64,000 nucleotides of DNA from an uncultured Oscillospiraceae bacterium (GCA_934462925.1 CAKSIT010000014.1:1-64000), one strand, 5' to 3'; shown: positions 17,605-26,527, counted from the stretch's first letter. Program-made: numbers and translations. The notes: a model not told the origin generated them from the letters alone.

Positions 17605-18312
17605 ATGGCACTTATAAATGTGGAGGGGCTGACGCTCTCCTATGAAAGCATGACGGTAATAAAAGGGCTGTCCTTTACGGTGAACGCGGGCGACTACCTA
17701 TGCGTTATCGGCGAGAACGGCTCGGGCAAAAGCACGCTTATAAAGTCGCTGCTTTCGCTTAAAAAGCCCGTGGGCGGTACGATAGAGTTTGGGGACGGGC
17801 TTAAGGCGCGCGAGATAGGCTACCTGCCGCAGCAGACGGGCGCGCAGCGCGACTTCCCCGCAAGCGTGTGGGAGGTTGTGCTGTCGGGCTGTCTTAACTC
17901 GCGCGGGATAAAGCCGTTTTACACCGCAAAGGAGCGCCGCACGGCGCTTGACAACATGGAGCGCCTTGGCATAGCGAACCTGCGCCGCCGCAGCTACCGC
18001 GAGCTTTCAGGCGGGCAGCAGCAGCGCGTGCTTCTTGCGAGAGCGCTCTGCGCCACGCACAAGCTGCTTTTGCTCGACGAACCCGTATCGGGGCTTGACC
18101 CGATGGTAACGGCGGAAATGTACGAGCTTATAGAGAGCATAAACAAAAGCGGCGTTACCGTTATAATGGTAACGCACGACATATCCGCCGCGCTAAGGTA
18201 CGCAAACACGATTCTGTGCCTGCGCAGCGGCGAGTGCTTTTTCGGCACGCGCAACGAGTTTTTGCAGAGCGGCGCGTCGGATTTTCTGAAAGGCGGTGTG
18301 CGCGGTGAGTGA
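17605..18312 (+). CDS. znuC: Zinc ABC transporter ATPase
   Basis: A 235-residue ABC ATPase with Walker A GENGSGKST near residue 36, signature LSGGQQQRVLLARAL, Walker B LLLLDEPVSG and a switch His (VTHD). It energises the ZnuB permease. It starts two bases after the znuA stop and overlaps the permease gene at its 3' end, so it is co-translated in the operon. Confidence 0.93.
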   Translation: MALINVEGLTLSYESMTVIKGLSFTVNAGDYLCVIGENGSGKSTLIKSLLSLKKPVGGTIEFGDGLKAREIGYLPQQTGAQRDFPASVWEVVLSGCLNSRGIKPFYTAKERRTALDNMERLGIANLRRRSYRELSGGQQQRVLLARALCATHKLLLLDEPVSGLDPMVTAEMYELIESINKSGVTVIMVTHDISAALRYANTILCLRSGECFFGTRNEFLQSGASDFLKGGVRGE

Positions 18313-19132
18313 GATTTTTTCTGAAATGCTGTCCGCGCCCGTGCTGTTAAGGGCGCTTGTGGTGGGCGTGCTGGTGTCGCTCTGCGCGGCGCTTCTGGGC
18401 GTGAGCCTTGTGCTTAAGCGCTACTCGATGATAGGCGACGGGCTGTCGCACGTGGGCTTTGGCGCGCTTGCTGTTGCAACGGTGCTTAACTGGTCGCCTA
18501 TGGCTGTAGCTGTACCCGTTGTTATTGCGGCGGCGTTCGTGCTGCTGCGGCTGTCCTCAGACGGGCGTATAAAGGGGGACGCCGCTATAGCGCTCATTTC
18601 AACGGGCGCGCTTGCGATAGGCGTAATGGCGGTGTCGGTGTCGCCGGGCATGAACATAGACCTTAACAGCTATCTTTTCGGCAGCATAATCTCCGTAAGC
18701 AGGGGGGACGTTGCGTTAAGCGTGATACTCGCCGCGGCGGTTATCGTGATGTTCGTGCTGTTTTACACAAAGATTTTTGCGATAACCTTTGACGAGAGCT
18801 TTGCGCGCGCCACAGGCACAAAGGCTGACCTCTACAACCTTATGATAGCGCTGCTTACGGCGGTGACAATCGTTGTGGGAATGCGCCTTATGGGCAGTAT
18901 GCTCATTTCAAGCCTTATCATATTTCCCGCGCTCAGCGCAATGCGCGTGTTCAAAAGCTTCCGCTCGGTAACGGTCTGCGCGGCGGTGATTTCCGTTGCG
19001 GCGTTCCTCACGGGCATGGTTATATCCTACGCGTTCGACACGCCGTGCGGCGCAAGCATTGTCTGCGTGAATATCGTGATGTTCGCGGCGTTCTTTGCGG
19101 CGGGCGCTATTGCCCGCAGGAACAGGGCGTAG
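18296..19132 (+). CDS. znuB: Zinc ABC transporter permease
   Basis: A 278-residue cluster 9 metal permease of the ZnuB/AdcB type with about eight hydrophobic helices and the conserved early motif KRYSMIGDGLSHVGFGALA. It forms the membrane channel. GTG at 18296 or GTG at 18305 may start it; both overlap the znuC end. A terminator-like stem with ATTTTTT follows at about 19155-19188. Confidence 0.92.
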   Translation: MCAVSEIFSEMLSAPVLLRALVVGVLVSLCAALLGVSLVLKRYSMIGDGLSHVGFGALAVATVLNWSPMAVAVPVVIAAAFVLLRLSSDGRIKGDAAIALISTGALAIGVMAVSVSPGMNIDLNSYLFGSIISVSRGDVALSVILAAAVIVMFVLFYTKIFAITFDESFARATGTKADLYNLMIALLTAVTIVVGMRLMGSMLISSLIIFPALSAMRVFKSFRSVTVCAAVISVAAFLTGMVISYAFDTPCGASIVCVNIVMFAAFFAAGAIARRNRA

Positions 19133-19185
19133 GGCGTTTAGGGCAAATAAAAAGCGGGGACTGAACAATCAGCCCCCATTTTTTG

Positions 19186-19590
19186 TTACGCATTTTTATC
19201 TGCGCGATTTTTGCGCACCCTTAATACAAGGAACACCGTATTCACAACCACCGACAACGCAAGCAGCGGCACTACTGTCAACAGGGCGATAGCGCCGCCA
19301 AGCCCCGCAAAAAACATTGCGTCGGAGTTGAGGTCGTCAACGATATAGAACGCGAGCGGCACGCCGCACAGAACGTCCGCGATATATACCGCTATGACGT
19401 CCGCATATGTTTTGTGCGCCTTTGCGTTGATTATCCTGCCGATAAGCTCCGCGACAAGCGGCGGCAGAATAAACACGGACGCCAACAGGAACAAATAGAC
19501 AAGGCCCGTGCCGGAAATTGCAGAGAGCAGTATTGCAAGAAGATACGGGGTGAGCGTGATAAGCGAGCAGAACGGTATGTATTTTTTCAT
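19186..19590 (-). CDS. Small four-helix membrane protein, copy A
   Basis: A 134-residue protein with about four hydrophobic helices (5-25, 28-50, 70-90, 95-120) and a basic C-terminal tail (RVRKNRADKNA). I do not recognise the family. The start follows GAAAGGAG. It is the downstream member of a tandem gene duplication: copy B at 19645-20046 is highly similar apart from one lost codon near residue 93. It is convergent with znuB. Confidence 0.7.
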   Translation of the reverse strand: MKKYIPFCSLITLTPYLLAILLSAISGTGLVYLFLLASVFILPPLVAELIGRIINAKAHKTYADVIAVYIADVLCGVPLAFYIVDDLNSDAMFFAGLGGAIALLTVVPLLALSVVVNTVFLVLRVRKNRADKNA

Positions 19591-19644
19591 GTCGTACTCC
19601 TTTCAATGGGCTGTGGAAACTGAACAATCAGCACCCATTTTTTG

Positions 19645-20046
19645 TTACGCATTTTTATTTGCGCGATTTTTGCGCACCCTTAATACAAGAAACACCGTGT
19701 TTACAACGACCGACGCCGCAAGCAGCGGCACGACCGTCATCAGGGCGATAGCGGCGCCAAGCCCCGAAAACATTGCGTCGGAGTTGAGGTCGTCGATGAT
19801 ATAGAACGCGAGCGGCACGCCGCACAGAACGTCCGCGATATATACCGCTATGACGTCGGCGTATGTTTTGTGCGCCTTTGCGTTGATTATCCTGCCGATA
19901 ACCTCCGCGACAAGCGGCGGCAGAATAAACACGGACGCCATCAGGAACAAAACGACAAGGTCCTCGCCGGAAATTGCAAAGAACAGTATTGCAAGAAGAT
20001 ACAGGGCGAGCGTGATAAGCGAGCTGAACGGTATGTATTTTTTCAT
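19645..20046 (-). CDS. Small four-helix membrane protein, copy B
   Basis: A 133-residue paralogue of copy A with the same start context (GAAAGGAG), the same helices and the same tail RVRKNRANKNA. Function is unknown. The central stretch KAHKTYADVIAVYIADVLCG is identical in both copies, so purifying pressure or very recent duplication is likely. Confidence 0.7.
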   Translation of the reverse strand: MKKYIPFSSLITLALYLLAILFFAISGEDLVVLFLMASVFILPPLVAEVIGRIINAKAHKTYADVIAVYIADVLCGVPLAFYIIDDLNSDAMFSGLGAAIALMTVVPLLAASVVVNTVFLVLRVRKNRANKNA

Positions 20047-20203
20047 GGCGCACTCCTTTCAATGCACGGTATTTGCCTTTGCTTATTATGTCACAAAATT
20101 CCTTAAAAGGTCGCAGCTTTTACAAATTTTTTCGGAAAAGGCTTCCTGCCCGAACCCTGCAAGAAACGCGCGCGGCGGGGTACAATAAGCGCGAGGTGAT
20201 GTT

Positions 20204-20545
20204 ATGAAGCATTTTTTCGAGGGGTCGCTCTGCGGGTTTCTCAACGGATTTTTCGGCTCGGGCGGCGGCGTGCTTGCCGTACCCGTGCTTGAGCGCGAGG
20301 GCTGCGCCGTAAAGGAGGCGCACGCTACGTCCGTGGCGCTTATTTTTGTGCTGAGCCTTGTCACGGCGCTCTTTTACGGCTTTTCGGGCGGGCTTGACTT
20401 CGGCGCGGCGTGGAAGTACATTCCGTGGGGCGCGGGCGGAGCGCTCGCGGGGAGCGTGTTCCTCAAAAAAATACGCGCGCGGTGGCTTCGCAGAGCGTTC
20501 GGCGCGCTTATAACCGCCGCAGCGCTGAGGACGCTTTTCTCATGA
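20204..20545 (+). CDS. TauE/SafE-family permease, N-terminal half protein
   Basis: A 113-residue protein equal to one half of a TauE/SafE (DUF81) transporter: the repeat motif GFLNGFFGSGGGVLAVPVL at residues 7-25 and four hydrophobic helices. Family members export sulfite, sulfoacetate or other organic anions. Its TGA overlaps the ATG of the second half gene, so the two are likely co-translated and pair in the membrane. Confidence 0.8.
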   Translation: MKHFFEGSLCGFLNGFFGSGGGVLAVPVLEREGCAVKEAHATSVALIFVLSLVTALFYGFSGGLDFGAAWKYIPWGAGGALAGSVFLKKIRARWLRRAFGALITAAALRTLFS

Positions 20546-20949
20546 TGAACGCGATAGTAGGATTCCTGACGGGCGTACTCGCTTCAATGGGACTGGGCGG
20601 CGGGTTTATACTGGTGGTGTGGCTCACCCTTGTGCAGAACGTTCCGCAGCGTACCGCGCAGGGGATAAACGTGCTGTTTTTCCTGCCGATAGCGTTTATC
20701 GCGCTCATAATGCACCTTAAAAGCGGGCTTGTGAACAAGGCGCTCGTAAAGCGGCTTATTTTCGGCGGGATTGCGGGCGCGGTGCTTGGCACGCTCGGCG
20801 CGCAGATTCTGCCAAACGACCTGCTGCGGCGGCTGTATGCGCTGTTTTTGCTGGCGTTCGGCGTGCGCGAGCTTTTCGCGAAAATCCCCGAAAGCGACGA
20901 AGCAAAGCCCCCCGAGGAGCGCGCTGAGAGCGGAAACGGCGGCGCTTGA
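20542..20949 (+). CDS. TauE/SafE-family permease, C-terminal half protein
   Basis: A 135-residue second half with the equivalent motif GFLTGVLASMGLGGGFILVVWL and four helices, ending in a charged tail (FAKIPESDEAKPPEE). Full-length relatives of about 250 residues are internally duplicated. Here the two repeats are separate genes with a 4-base overlap (ATGA), so this is a split transporter rather than a frameshift. The anion carried is unknown. Confidence 0.8.
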   Translation: MMNAIVGFLTGVLASMGLGGGFILVVWLTLVQNVPQRTAQGINVLFFLPIAFIALIMHLKSGLVNKALVKRLIFGGIAGAVLGTLGAQILPNDLLRRLYALFLLAFGVRELFAKIPESDEAKPPEERAESGNGGA

Positions 20950-20994
20950 CAAACTCCCACCCGCGCTGTATAATATGGCAAAGGGGGCGATATC

Positions 20995-21495
20995 ATGCGC
21001 GAAGTATGCGAAATGATAGAGCGGCAGGTGCTGCCGAATTTCATCAACCTTGAAACCGCGATAAGAACCTACGACCGAAACGCGCCCGTATGCGGCGCGC
21101 CTGCGTGGCGGTATGTTTACCACACGATACATTCCGCCGACAAGTGGTTCGTGAACCCCGCGGAATATACCGAGCCGCCGTTCCACGCCGATGGGCTCAA
21201 CGACCCCGACGCGCCATGCAGCGCCGTTCTCACGGACGCGCAGCTGCTGGAGTACCTTGCCGCCGTGCGCGAAAAGACGCTGCGCTATCTCGGCGGGCTT
21301 ACGGACGAGGCGCTTTCAGAGCGCCCGCGCGGCTGCGAATACACGCGGCTGGAGCTTGTGCTGATGCAGTTCCGTCACATAAGCGTTCACACGGGAATGC
21401 TTAACGGGCAGACAATTGAGCGCACGGGGAGATTCCCGCTGTACGTAGGCCCTACCGACCCGCCGCCCGCGGACGGCAGGCTGTTCGCGGAGTAA
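20995..21495 (+). CDS. DinB-like metal-dependent protein
   Basis: A 166-residue four-helix-bundle protein of DinB type. The expected His ligands are visible in VYHTIHSADKWF near residue 42 and FRHISVHTGML near residue 127. Relatives include thiol-dependent S-transferases and stress proteins; no specific reaction can be assigned. The start follows AAAGGGGG. Confidence 0.7.
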   Translation: MREVCEMIERQVLPNFINLETAIRTYDRNAPVCGAPAWRYVYHTIHSADKWFVNPAEYTEPPFHADGLNDPDAPCSAVLTDAQLLEYLAAVREKTLRYLGGLTDEALSERPRGCEYTRLELVLMQFRHISVHTGMLNGQTIERTGRFPLYVGPTDPPPADGRLFAE

Positions 21496-21499
21496 ACGC

Positions 21500-21531
21500 A
21501 AAACAAAAATGGGCTGCTCGAAAGCAGCCCA
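21500..21531 (-). terminator. Terminator of rplJL
   Basis: A perfect 9-bp stem (tgggctgct 21510-21518, agcagccca 21523-21531) with a cgaa loop. On the minus strand it is followed by TTTTTGTTTT, so it ends the L10-L12 transcript. Confidence 0.85.
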
Positions 21532-21556
21532 TCTGTCTTTGTCTGTTAAAGCTAAA

Positions 21557-21934
21557 TTACTTGAGCTCAACCTTAGCGCCGGCTTCTTCAAGCTTAGCCT
21601 TGAGTTCCTCAGCCTCTGCCTTAGCAACGCCTTCCTTAATAGCCTTAGGAGCAGCCTCAACCAGCTCCTTAGCCTCCTTAAGGCCAAGACCGCAGATGTC
21701 CTTAACAGCCTTGATAACAGCCATCTTAGCGTCACCGAAGGAAGCGAGAACTACGTCGAACTCAGTCTTCTCCTCAGCAGCAGCAGCAGCGCCTGCGCCT
21801 GCAGCGGGAGCAGCAGCAACAGCAGCAGCGGATACGCCAAATTCCTCCTCAAGAGCCTTAACGAGTTCGTTCAGTTCGAGAACGGACAGACCCTTAACTT
21901 CTTCAATCATAGCGAGAATCTTCTCAGAAGCCAT
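21557..21934 (-). CDS. rplL: Ribosomal protein L7/L12
   Basis: A 125-residue L7/L12 with an N-terminal dimerisation helix ([27 protein letters not shown]), an Ala-rich hinge near residues 35-52 and the C-terminal factor-binding domain ([21 protein letters not shown]). It recruits translation GTPases to the ribosome stalk. The start at 21934 is set by GGAGGAAAAC. It follows rplJ and ends at a strong terminator; rpoB does not follow. Confidence 0.97.
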   Translation of the reverse strand: MASEKILAMIEEVKGLSVLELNELVKALEEEFGVSAAAVAAAPAAGAGAAAAAEEKTEFDVVLASFGDAKMAVIKAVKDICGLGLKEAKELVEAAPKAIKEGVAKAEAEELKAKLEEAGAKVELK

Positions 21935-22014
21935 TTTGTTTTCCTCCATAAATATGTTTAATTTGTTCCTGCATTAAGCAGATGTGTCATGCGGCTATGC
22001 CGCTAAAGCGCCGT

Positions 22015-22530
22015 TCAGGCAGTAGCTTCGCCTTCGGACTGCTTCTTCTCGATTTCGCTGATGGCGATAGCCAAGCGCTGAATCGGGGACTGAAGCATGA
22101 AAACGAGCTGAGAGAGCAGGGTCTCCTTGGAAGGCAGCTTAGCGTAAGCCTCAACTTCCTCCTTGGTGATAGCCTTGCCGTCAAGGAAGCCGAGCTTGAT
22201 GGCAAACTTGCCGTCAGAGCTTTCAGCCTTCTTGTGAAGCAGCTTCGGTGCGATGATGATGTCCTCTGCGGAAAGTGCTATAGCAGTAGCGCCGGACAGA
22301 GCGGGCTCAAGACCCTCAATGCCTGCTATCTCTGCTGCGCGTCTTAACAGGGTGTTCTTGACTACAAAGTAGTCAACGCCGTTTTCACGAAGCTCCTTAC
22401 GGAGTTTTGTATCGTCCTCAACGGAGATACCCTCGTAATCAACGATAACGCCTGCTGCCGCGTTCTTCAGCTTTTCTGCGAGGTCAGCAACGAACTGCTG
22501 CTTCTGCGCGAGTATGCTTTCACTGGGCAT
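22015..22530 (-). CDS. rplJ: Ribosomal protein L10
   Basis: A 171-residue L10, the stalk base that anchors L7/L12 dimers through its C-terminal helix (VFMLQSPIQRLAIAISEIEKK). The N-terminal globular domain has GVIVDYEGISVEDDTKLRKELRENGV. The start at 22530 follows AAGGAGTGA; the upstream in-frame extension lies inside the leader. Expression is probably controlled by the L10 leader RNA at 22571-22700. Confidence 0.96.
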   Translation of the reverse strand: MPSESILAQKQQFVADLAEKLKNAAAGVIVDYEGISVEDDTKLRKELRENGVDYFVVKNTLLRRAAEIAGIEGLEPALSGATAIALSAEDIIIAPKLLHKKAESSDGKFAIKLGFLDGKAITKEEVEAYAKLPSKETLLSQLVFMLQSPIQRLAIAISEIEKKQSEGEATA

Positions 22531-22570
22531 TTGATTCACTCCTTGTTCAGAATTAGCTGTCACAAAGAAG

Positions 22571-22700
22571 GGAAAATAAAAAAATCCTTTTCGTACAAAG
22601 ACAGAAAAGGACCGTAAAATCTTATCGATTCCATTCCTCGGCAGGCGCGATAACGCATTAACGCCTTTCGGCGACCCGCTGTCTTTGGAGCAGCATATGT
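22571..22700 (-). ncRNA. Ribosomal protein L10 leader (autoregulatory mRNA element)
   Basis: On the minus strand the leader carries the conserved CCAAAGACAGCGGGT entry and a GCCTGCCGAGG segment, as known for the L10 leader family bound by L10(L12). It ends in an attenuator stem: TCCTTTTC pairs with GAAAAGGA (plus-strand 22585-22592 with 22604-22611), followed by a U-rich run (22575-22584). Excess L10-L12 would favour termination before rplJ. Confidence 0.85.
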
Positions 22701-22729
22701 ATTATATCATATCCATTCATATTTGTCAA
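22701..22729 (-). promoter_or_regulatory. Sigma-A promoter of the rplJL operon
   Basis: On the minus strand TTGACA (22724-22729), 17-bp spacer, TATAAT (22701-22706): consensus at both hexamers, as expected for a ribosomal operon. The remaining spacer to the hydrolase gene (22730-22916) is AT-rich, with an attataat -10-like site near 22875. Confidence 0.9.
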
Positions 22730-22916
22730 GTGGTTTTACAAAAAAAATATTCCGCGCGCTAAAAATCCGTGCTGAATTGTGTAAACATACAGCCTGCAAA
22801 GTCAGTTGCAGGGAGAATTTAGCAATATTCAACAAAACTACCCGCGCGACCTTGAAAAACGCGCGCTTTAGTATTATAATAGTGTAGAAAAAATGCAAAA
22901 CGTCGGGGGAGAAGAC

Positions 22917-24044
22917 ATGGAAAACAAGCACTGGGCAAGCGTTTGGGGCAACGCTATTTCGATAGCGGAGAACCGTCCCGAAAGCTACAACAAGAATCTT
23001 ACGATACGCTATCCTATATACACGCAGTTCGGGGGGAGCGCGCTGCGGCTCACCTACGACAACTTCTGCGGGACTGAGCCTGTAACGCTCGACAAGACGA
23101 CCGTTTTTGTGAACGGGCGGTTTATCCCCGTAACGTTCGGCGGGCAGCGCGCGGCGACTATACCTGCGGGCAAAAAGGCGGTATCCGACGAGCTTTCGTG
23201 CGACATCGAGCCGCAGAGCCTTATCACGGTAAGCTTTTATTTCAGCGACTTTACGCAGCTGCGCTCGGCGGTATACACAAGCGGCCCGCTTACCGAGGGC
23301 ATTTACGCCATAGGCGACATGACCGAGTGCGAGCTTATCCCAAAGGAAATAGAGCGCGGCACGAACATTATCTACTTCTTAAGCAACATTTCGCTTTATA
23401 CCGCGGCGGAGAACCGCACGGTGATATGCTACGGCGACTCGATAACCGCGCAGGACTGGCCCGAATACCTCACCCTGCGCTGCAACCGCGAGGAGAAGCT
23501 GCGCACTGCGATAATCCGCCGCGCCGCAAGCGGAACGCGAATGCTGCGCGAGTACAGCTGCATAACCTACGAGAGCTACGGTTTATGCGGCGCGAAGCGC
23601 TTTGAGCATGAGATTCCGACCGACGGTGCGGACGCGGTTATAATTCAGCACGGAATAAACGACATAATCCACCCCGTAGGCACGGAGGTGAACCCGTTCC
23701 GCCCGATGAGCGATATGCCCACGGCGGGCGACCTTATCGAATGTATGCGCTTTTATATAGAGAAAGCGCGCGAGTTCGGGCTGCGCGTTTACGTTGGAAC
23801 GCTGCTGCCGATAAAGGGCTGGCGCACGTACGCGCCGTTCCGCGAGGAGGTGCGCGGCGCGTTCAACGAGTGGATACGCGGCACGGAGCTTATAGACGGC
23901 TGCATAGATTTCGACGCCGCCGTGCGCGACCCCGCAGACCCGCTGCGCTTTCTGCCCGAATACGACAGCGGCGACCACCTGCACCCCAGCAAGGCGGGCT
24001 ACAAGCGCATGGCGGACATAGTTCCCGAGGAGCTGCTGAAATAA
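22917..24044 (+). CDS. SGNH/GDSL-family hydrolase
   Basis: A 375-residue esterase-type hydrolase without a signal peptide. The N-terminal ~165 residues look like a beta-sandwich accessory domain. The SGNH blocks follow: ICYGDSITAQDW (nucleophile Ser near 185), RRAASGTRM, IIQHGINDI and DSGDHLHPS (catalytic Asp and His). Likely substrates are acylated sugars or other esters, which is inference. The start at 22917 has GGGGGAG upstream. It stands alone, with a terminator at 24059-24099. Confidence 0.87.
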   Translation: MENKHWASVWGNAISIAENRPESYNKNLTIRYPIYTQFGGSALRLTYDNFCGTEPVTLDKTTVFVNGRFIPVTFGGQRAATIPAGKKAVSDELSCDIEPQSLITVSFYFSDFTQLRSAVYTSGPLTEGIYAIGDMTECELIPKEIERGTNIIYFLSNISLYTAAENRTVICYGDSITAQDWPEYLTLRCNREEKLRTAIIRRAASGTRMLREYSCITYESYGLCGAKRFEHEIPTDGADAVIIQHGINDIIHPVGTEVNPFRPMSDMPTAGDLIECMRFYIEKAREFGLRVYVGTLLPIKGWRTYAPFREEVRGAFNEWIRGTELIDGCIDFDAAVRDPADPLRFLPEYDSGDHLHPSKAGYKRMADIVPEELLK

Positions 24045-24058
24045 AATAAAGCCTTATT

Positions 24059-24099
24059 AAGCGGCGCGGGATATGGACTGTTCCATGCCTGCGCCGCTT
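24059..24099. terminator. Terminator between hydrolase gene and feoB
   Basis: aagcggcgc (24059-24067) pairs with gcgccgctt (24091-24099) around an inner atgga/tccat stem. It sits in the convergent spacer, so it may act in both directions. Confidence 0.65.
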
Positions 24100-24104
24100 T
24101 GTAT

Positions 24105-26237
24105 TCAGATATGCCGCGAGATGAACGCTATGACCGCGCAAAGCGCAACGCCGAACGCCGTTGGCAGCGCCGCCGCGAGCGCTGTCCAGCGCCGGCTGCC
24201 GGTTTCTTTTTTAACGGTAAGCAGCGAGGTGGAGCAGGGCCAGTGCAGCAGCGTGAACAGCACCACGCATATTGCCGTCCACCCGGTCCAGCCGTTTGCG
24301 GTAAACAGCCCGAACGCGTCCGAGGCGGTGATTTCCGCGATACTGCCCTGTTCCATGTACATCATCACGGCAAGGGGTATCACAATTTCGTTTGCGGGAA
24401 GCCCGAGAATAAACGCTGCGAGAATAACGCCGTCAAGCCCTATAAACCGCGCGAACGGGTCGAGGAACTCCGTAGCGTAGCTAAGCAGCGGCGCGCCGCC
24501 AACCGTGACGTTCGCGAGAACCCATATAAGCACGCCTGCGGGCGCTGCGACAGCGGCGGCTCTGCCAAGAACGGCGAGCGTTCTGTCGAGCAGCGAGCGC
24601 ACAATGACCTCTCCGAAGCGCGGGCAGCGGTAGGGGGGCAGCTCGAGCGTGAACGAGGACGGCTCGCCCTTAAGAATGGTGACGGACAGCAGCTTTGACG
24701 CCGCGAACGTTAGCGCTATTCCGAGAATAATAACCCCCGTAAGCATTGCCGCGGACAGCAGGCTGCCCGTAAACCCGCCCGCAGACCCGAGAAAGAACAG
24801 CCCCAGCACCGTTACAATCATCGGGAAGCGCCCGTTGCACGGCACAAACGCGTTCGTTAGTATAGCTATCAGCCGCTCGCGGCGGCTGTCAATTATGCGG
24901 CAGCCGACTATGCCCGCGGCGTTGCAGCCGAAGCCCATGCACATACAAAGCGCTTGTTTCCCGCACGCGCTGCACCTGCTGAACGGCTTGTCGAGGTTAT
25001 ATGCCACGCGCGGCAGGTAGCCCGAATCCTCAAGCAGCGTAAACAGCGGGAAGAAGATAGCCATGGGCGGCAGCATTACCGACACCACCCACGCCGTCAC
25101 GCGGTAAGCGCCGTCGCATATCACGCCCTCAAGCCACGGCGGCGCGCCGAGCGCGCACAGCAGCTCCGAGAGCCTGTCGCCGAGCCAGAAAAGCCCCACG
25201 CTCAGCCATTCGGACGGGTAGTTTGCGCCGACAAGCGTCAGCCAGAACACGCACATAAGCAGCAGTATCATCACGGGGTAGCCGAGCATTTTCCCCGTAA
25301 GAAGCCTGTCGGCGCGGCGCTCGGCCCTGCGGCGCGTGGGGTCTGCCGTGACCGCCCCCGCGCACAGCTCCTCGGCGCGCAGCATAAGCCCCGACACTAT
25401 CATGTCCCTTAGCTTGTCGGCGGTTATGCCTTCCTCCGCGAGAAGCGTGCGCGCGTTCTCCACCGCATGCGCTACGGCTTCGTCGCGGGCGATGTCCCAC
25501 CCCAAGTACCTGCAAAGCGATTCCTCAAGCGAGCGGTCGCCCTCTATCAGCCGCAGCGTAGTCCACCGCGCGTTCAGCCGTCCGCCGAGCGCCTGCGCTA
25601 CAACGGGCTGCGCGGTGCAAAGGACGCGTTCAAGCTCGGGCGCGCAGTTTATTTTGCAGGGGGAAGGCTCGGCGTTGTCCGCGCAAAGCTCGTCAAGCGC
25701 CGCCGTAAGCACCTTAAGCGAGCGCTTGCTGTGGCCTATAGTCCCTACGACAGGCACGCCGAGCCGCTGTGAAAGCAGCTGCGTGTCAACCGTTATACCG
25801 TTACGGTGCGCTTCGTCCATGAGATTTACGCACACGAGAGTTCGCGGGCAAATCTCCATAACCTGCAGCGCAAGGTTAAGGCTGCGCTCAAGGCAGCCCG
25901 CGTCGCACACCACTACGGCCGCGTCAGCCCCGCCGAAGCACACGAAATCACGCGCGACCTCCTCCTCTGCGGAATGCGCCATAAGCGAGTATGTACCGGG
26001 AATATCGACAAGGAGATAGCCCCGCTTTTCGCTTGAAAAGCTGCCGCAGGCGTTTGTCACGGTTTTGCCGGTCCAGTTGCCCGTGTGCTGGTTAAGCCCC
26101 GTAAGGCCGTTGAATATCGTGCTTTTCCCGACGTTTGGATTCCCCGCGAGCGCCACGACAAGGTCGCTTTCGCGGCGCTTTTTTATAGTCATAGGGGATT
26201 CCGCCGCCGCCCCTGTCGCTCTTGAGGTCAGACCCAT
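24105..26237 (-). CDS. feoB: Ferrous iron transport protein B
   Basis: A 710-residue FeoB. The N-terminal G domain has G1 GNPNVGKST, G3 DIPGTYSL and G4 NLMDE. A helical GDP-dissociation-inhibitor-like domain follows, then about ten membrane helices with two Gate repeats. The conserved Cys-rich and nucleobase-like membrane segments (KQALCMCMGFGCNAAGIVGCRI, FVPCNGRFP) are present. It imports Fe2+ under anaerobic conditions. The start at 26237 follows AAAGGAG; an in-frame start at 26252 is weaker. feoA precedes it by 53 bp. Confidence 0.95.
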   Translation of the reverse strand: MGLTSRATGAAAESPMTIKKRRESDLVVALAGNPNVGKSTIFNGLTGLNQHTGNWTGKTVTNACGSFSSEKRGYLLVDIPGTYSLMAHSAEEEVARDFVCFGGADAAVVVCDAGCLERSLNLALQVMEICPRTLVCVNLMDEAHRNGITVDTQLLSQRLGVPVVGTIGHSKRSLKVLTAALDELCADNAEPSPCKINCAPELERVLCTAQPVVAQALGGRLNARWTTLRLIEGDRSLEESLCRYLGWDIARDEAVAHAVENARTLLAEEGITADKLRDMIVSGLMLRAEELCAGAVTADPTRRRAERRADRLLTGKMLGYPVMILLLMCVFWLTLVGANYPSEWLSVGLFWLGDRLSELLCALGAPPWLEGVICDGAYRVTAWVVSVMLPPMAIFFPLFTLLEDSGYLPRVAYNLDKPFSRCSACGKQALCMCMGFGCNAAGIVGCRIIDSRRERLIAILTNAFVPCNGRFPMIVTVLGLFFLGSAGGFTGSLLSAAMLTGVIILGIALTFAASKLLSVTILKGEPSSFTLELPPYRCPRFGEVIVRSLLDRTLAVLGRAAAVAAPAGVLIWVLANVTVGGAPLLSYATEFLDPFARFIGLDGVILAAFILGLPANEIVIPLAVMMYMEQGSIAEITASDAFGLFTANGWTGWTAICVVLFTLLHWPCSTSLLTVKKETGSRRWTALAAALPTAFGVALCAVIAFISRHI

Positions 26238-26290
26238 GATTGCTCCTTTCAACGTGCGGCGGCAGGCATTCTACCCGCCGCCATGTGTAG

Positions 26291-26527
26291 CTAGATTCTT
26301 TGCGCTGTTATATTTGCGGCGTCCCTGCGGCGAATAGCCACTACCGCGCCGCGTATGAGATAGGCGCGTGGGTCGCCGTGAGGGCTTTCACCCACGCACT
26401 CGACCGCCGTGCCGCTCACAAGGCCTAAGTCAAGCAGCCGCCTGCGCATTGCGCCGTGCGTTGTAAGCTGCTTTACAACGGCCCGTTCACCCGGCTTTAT
26501 ATCGTTAAGGTTGAATGCTCTTATCAT
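26291..26527 (-). CDS. feoA: Ferrous iron transport protein A
   Basis: A 78-residue SH3-like FeoA (LNDIKPGERAVVKQL, MRRRLLDLGLVSGTAVECV, PRAYLIRGAVVAIRRRDAANI). It assists FeoB on the cytoplasmic side. It is the first gene of the feoAB unit. No clear Fur box was seen upstream. Confidence 0.92.
   Translation of the reverse strand: MIRAFNLNDIKPGERAVVKQLTTHGAMRRRLLDLGLVSGTAVECVGESPHGDPRAYLIRGAVVAIRRRDAANITAQRI

Larger units (their letters stand above)
19164..20063. repeat. Tandem duplication of ~455 bp carrying a membrane-protein gene
   Basis: Two adjacent copies (about 19164-19605 and 19623-20063) include the gene and its flanks: actgaacaatcag on one side and actcctttcaatg on the other. The genes are offset by 459 bp at their stop codons and 456 bp at their starts. 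The copies differ by scattered substitutions and one 3-bp indel. Confidence 0.8.

Noticed and set aside
20204..20949. Frameshifted single TauE gene
   Set aside because: Each half has its own start, and the overlap is a clean ATGA, so two genes are more likely.
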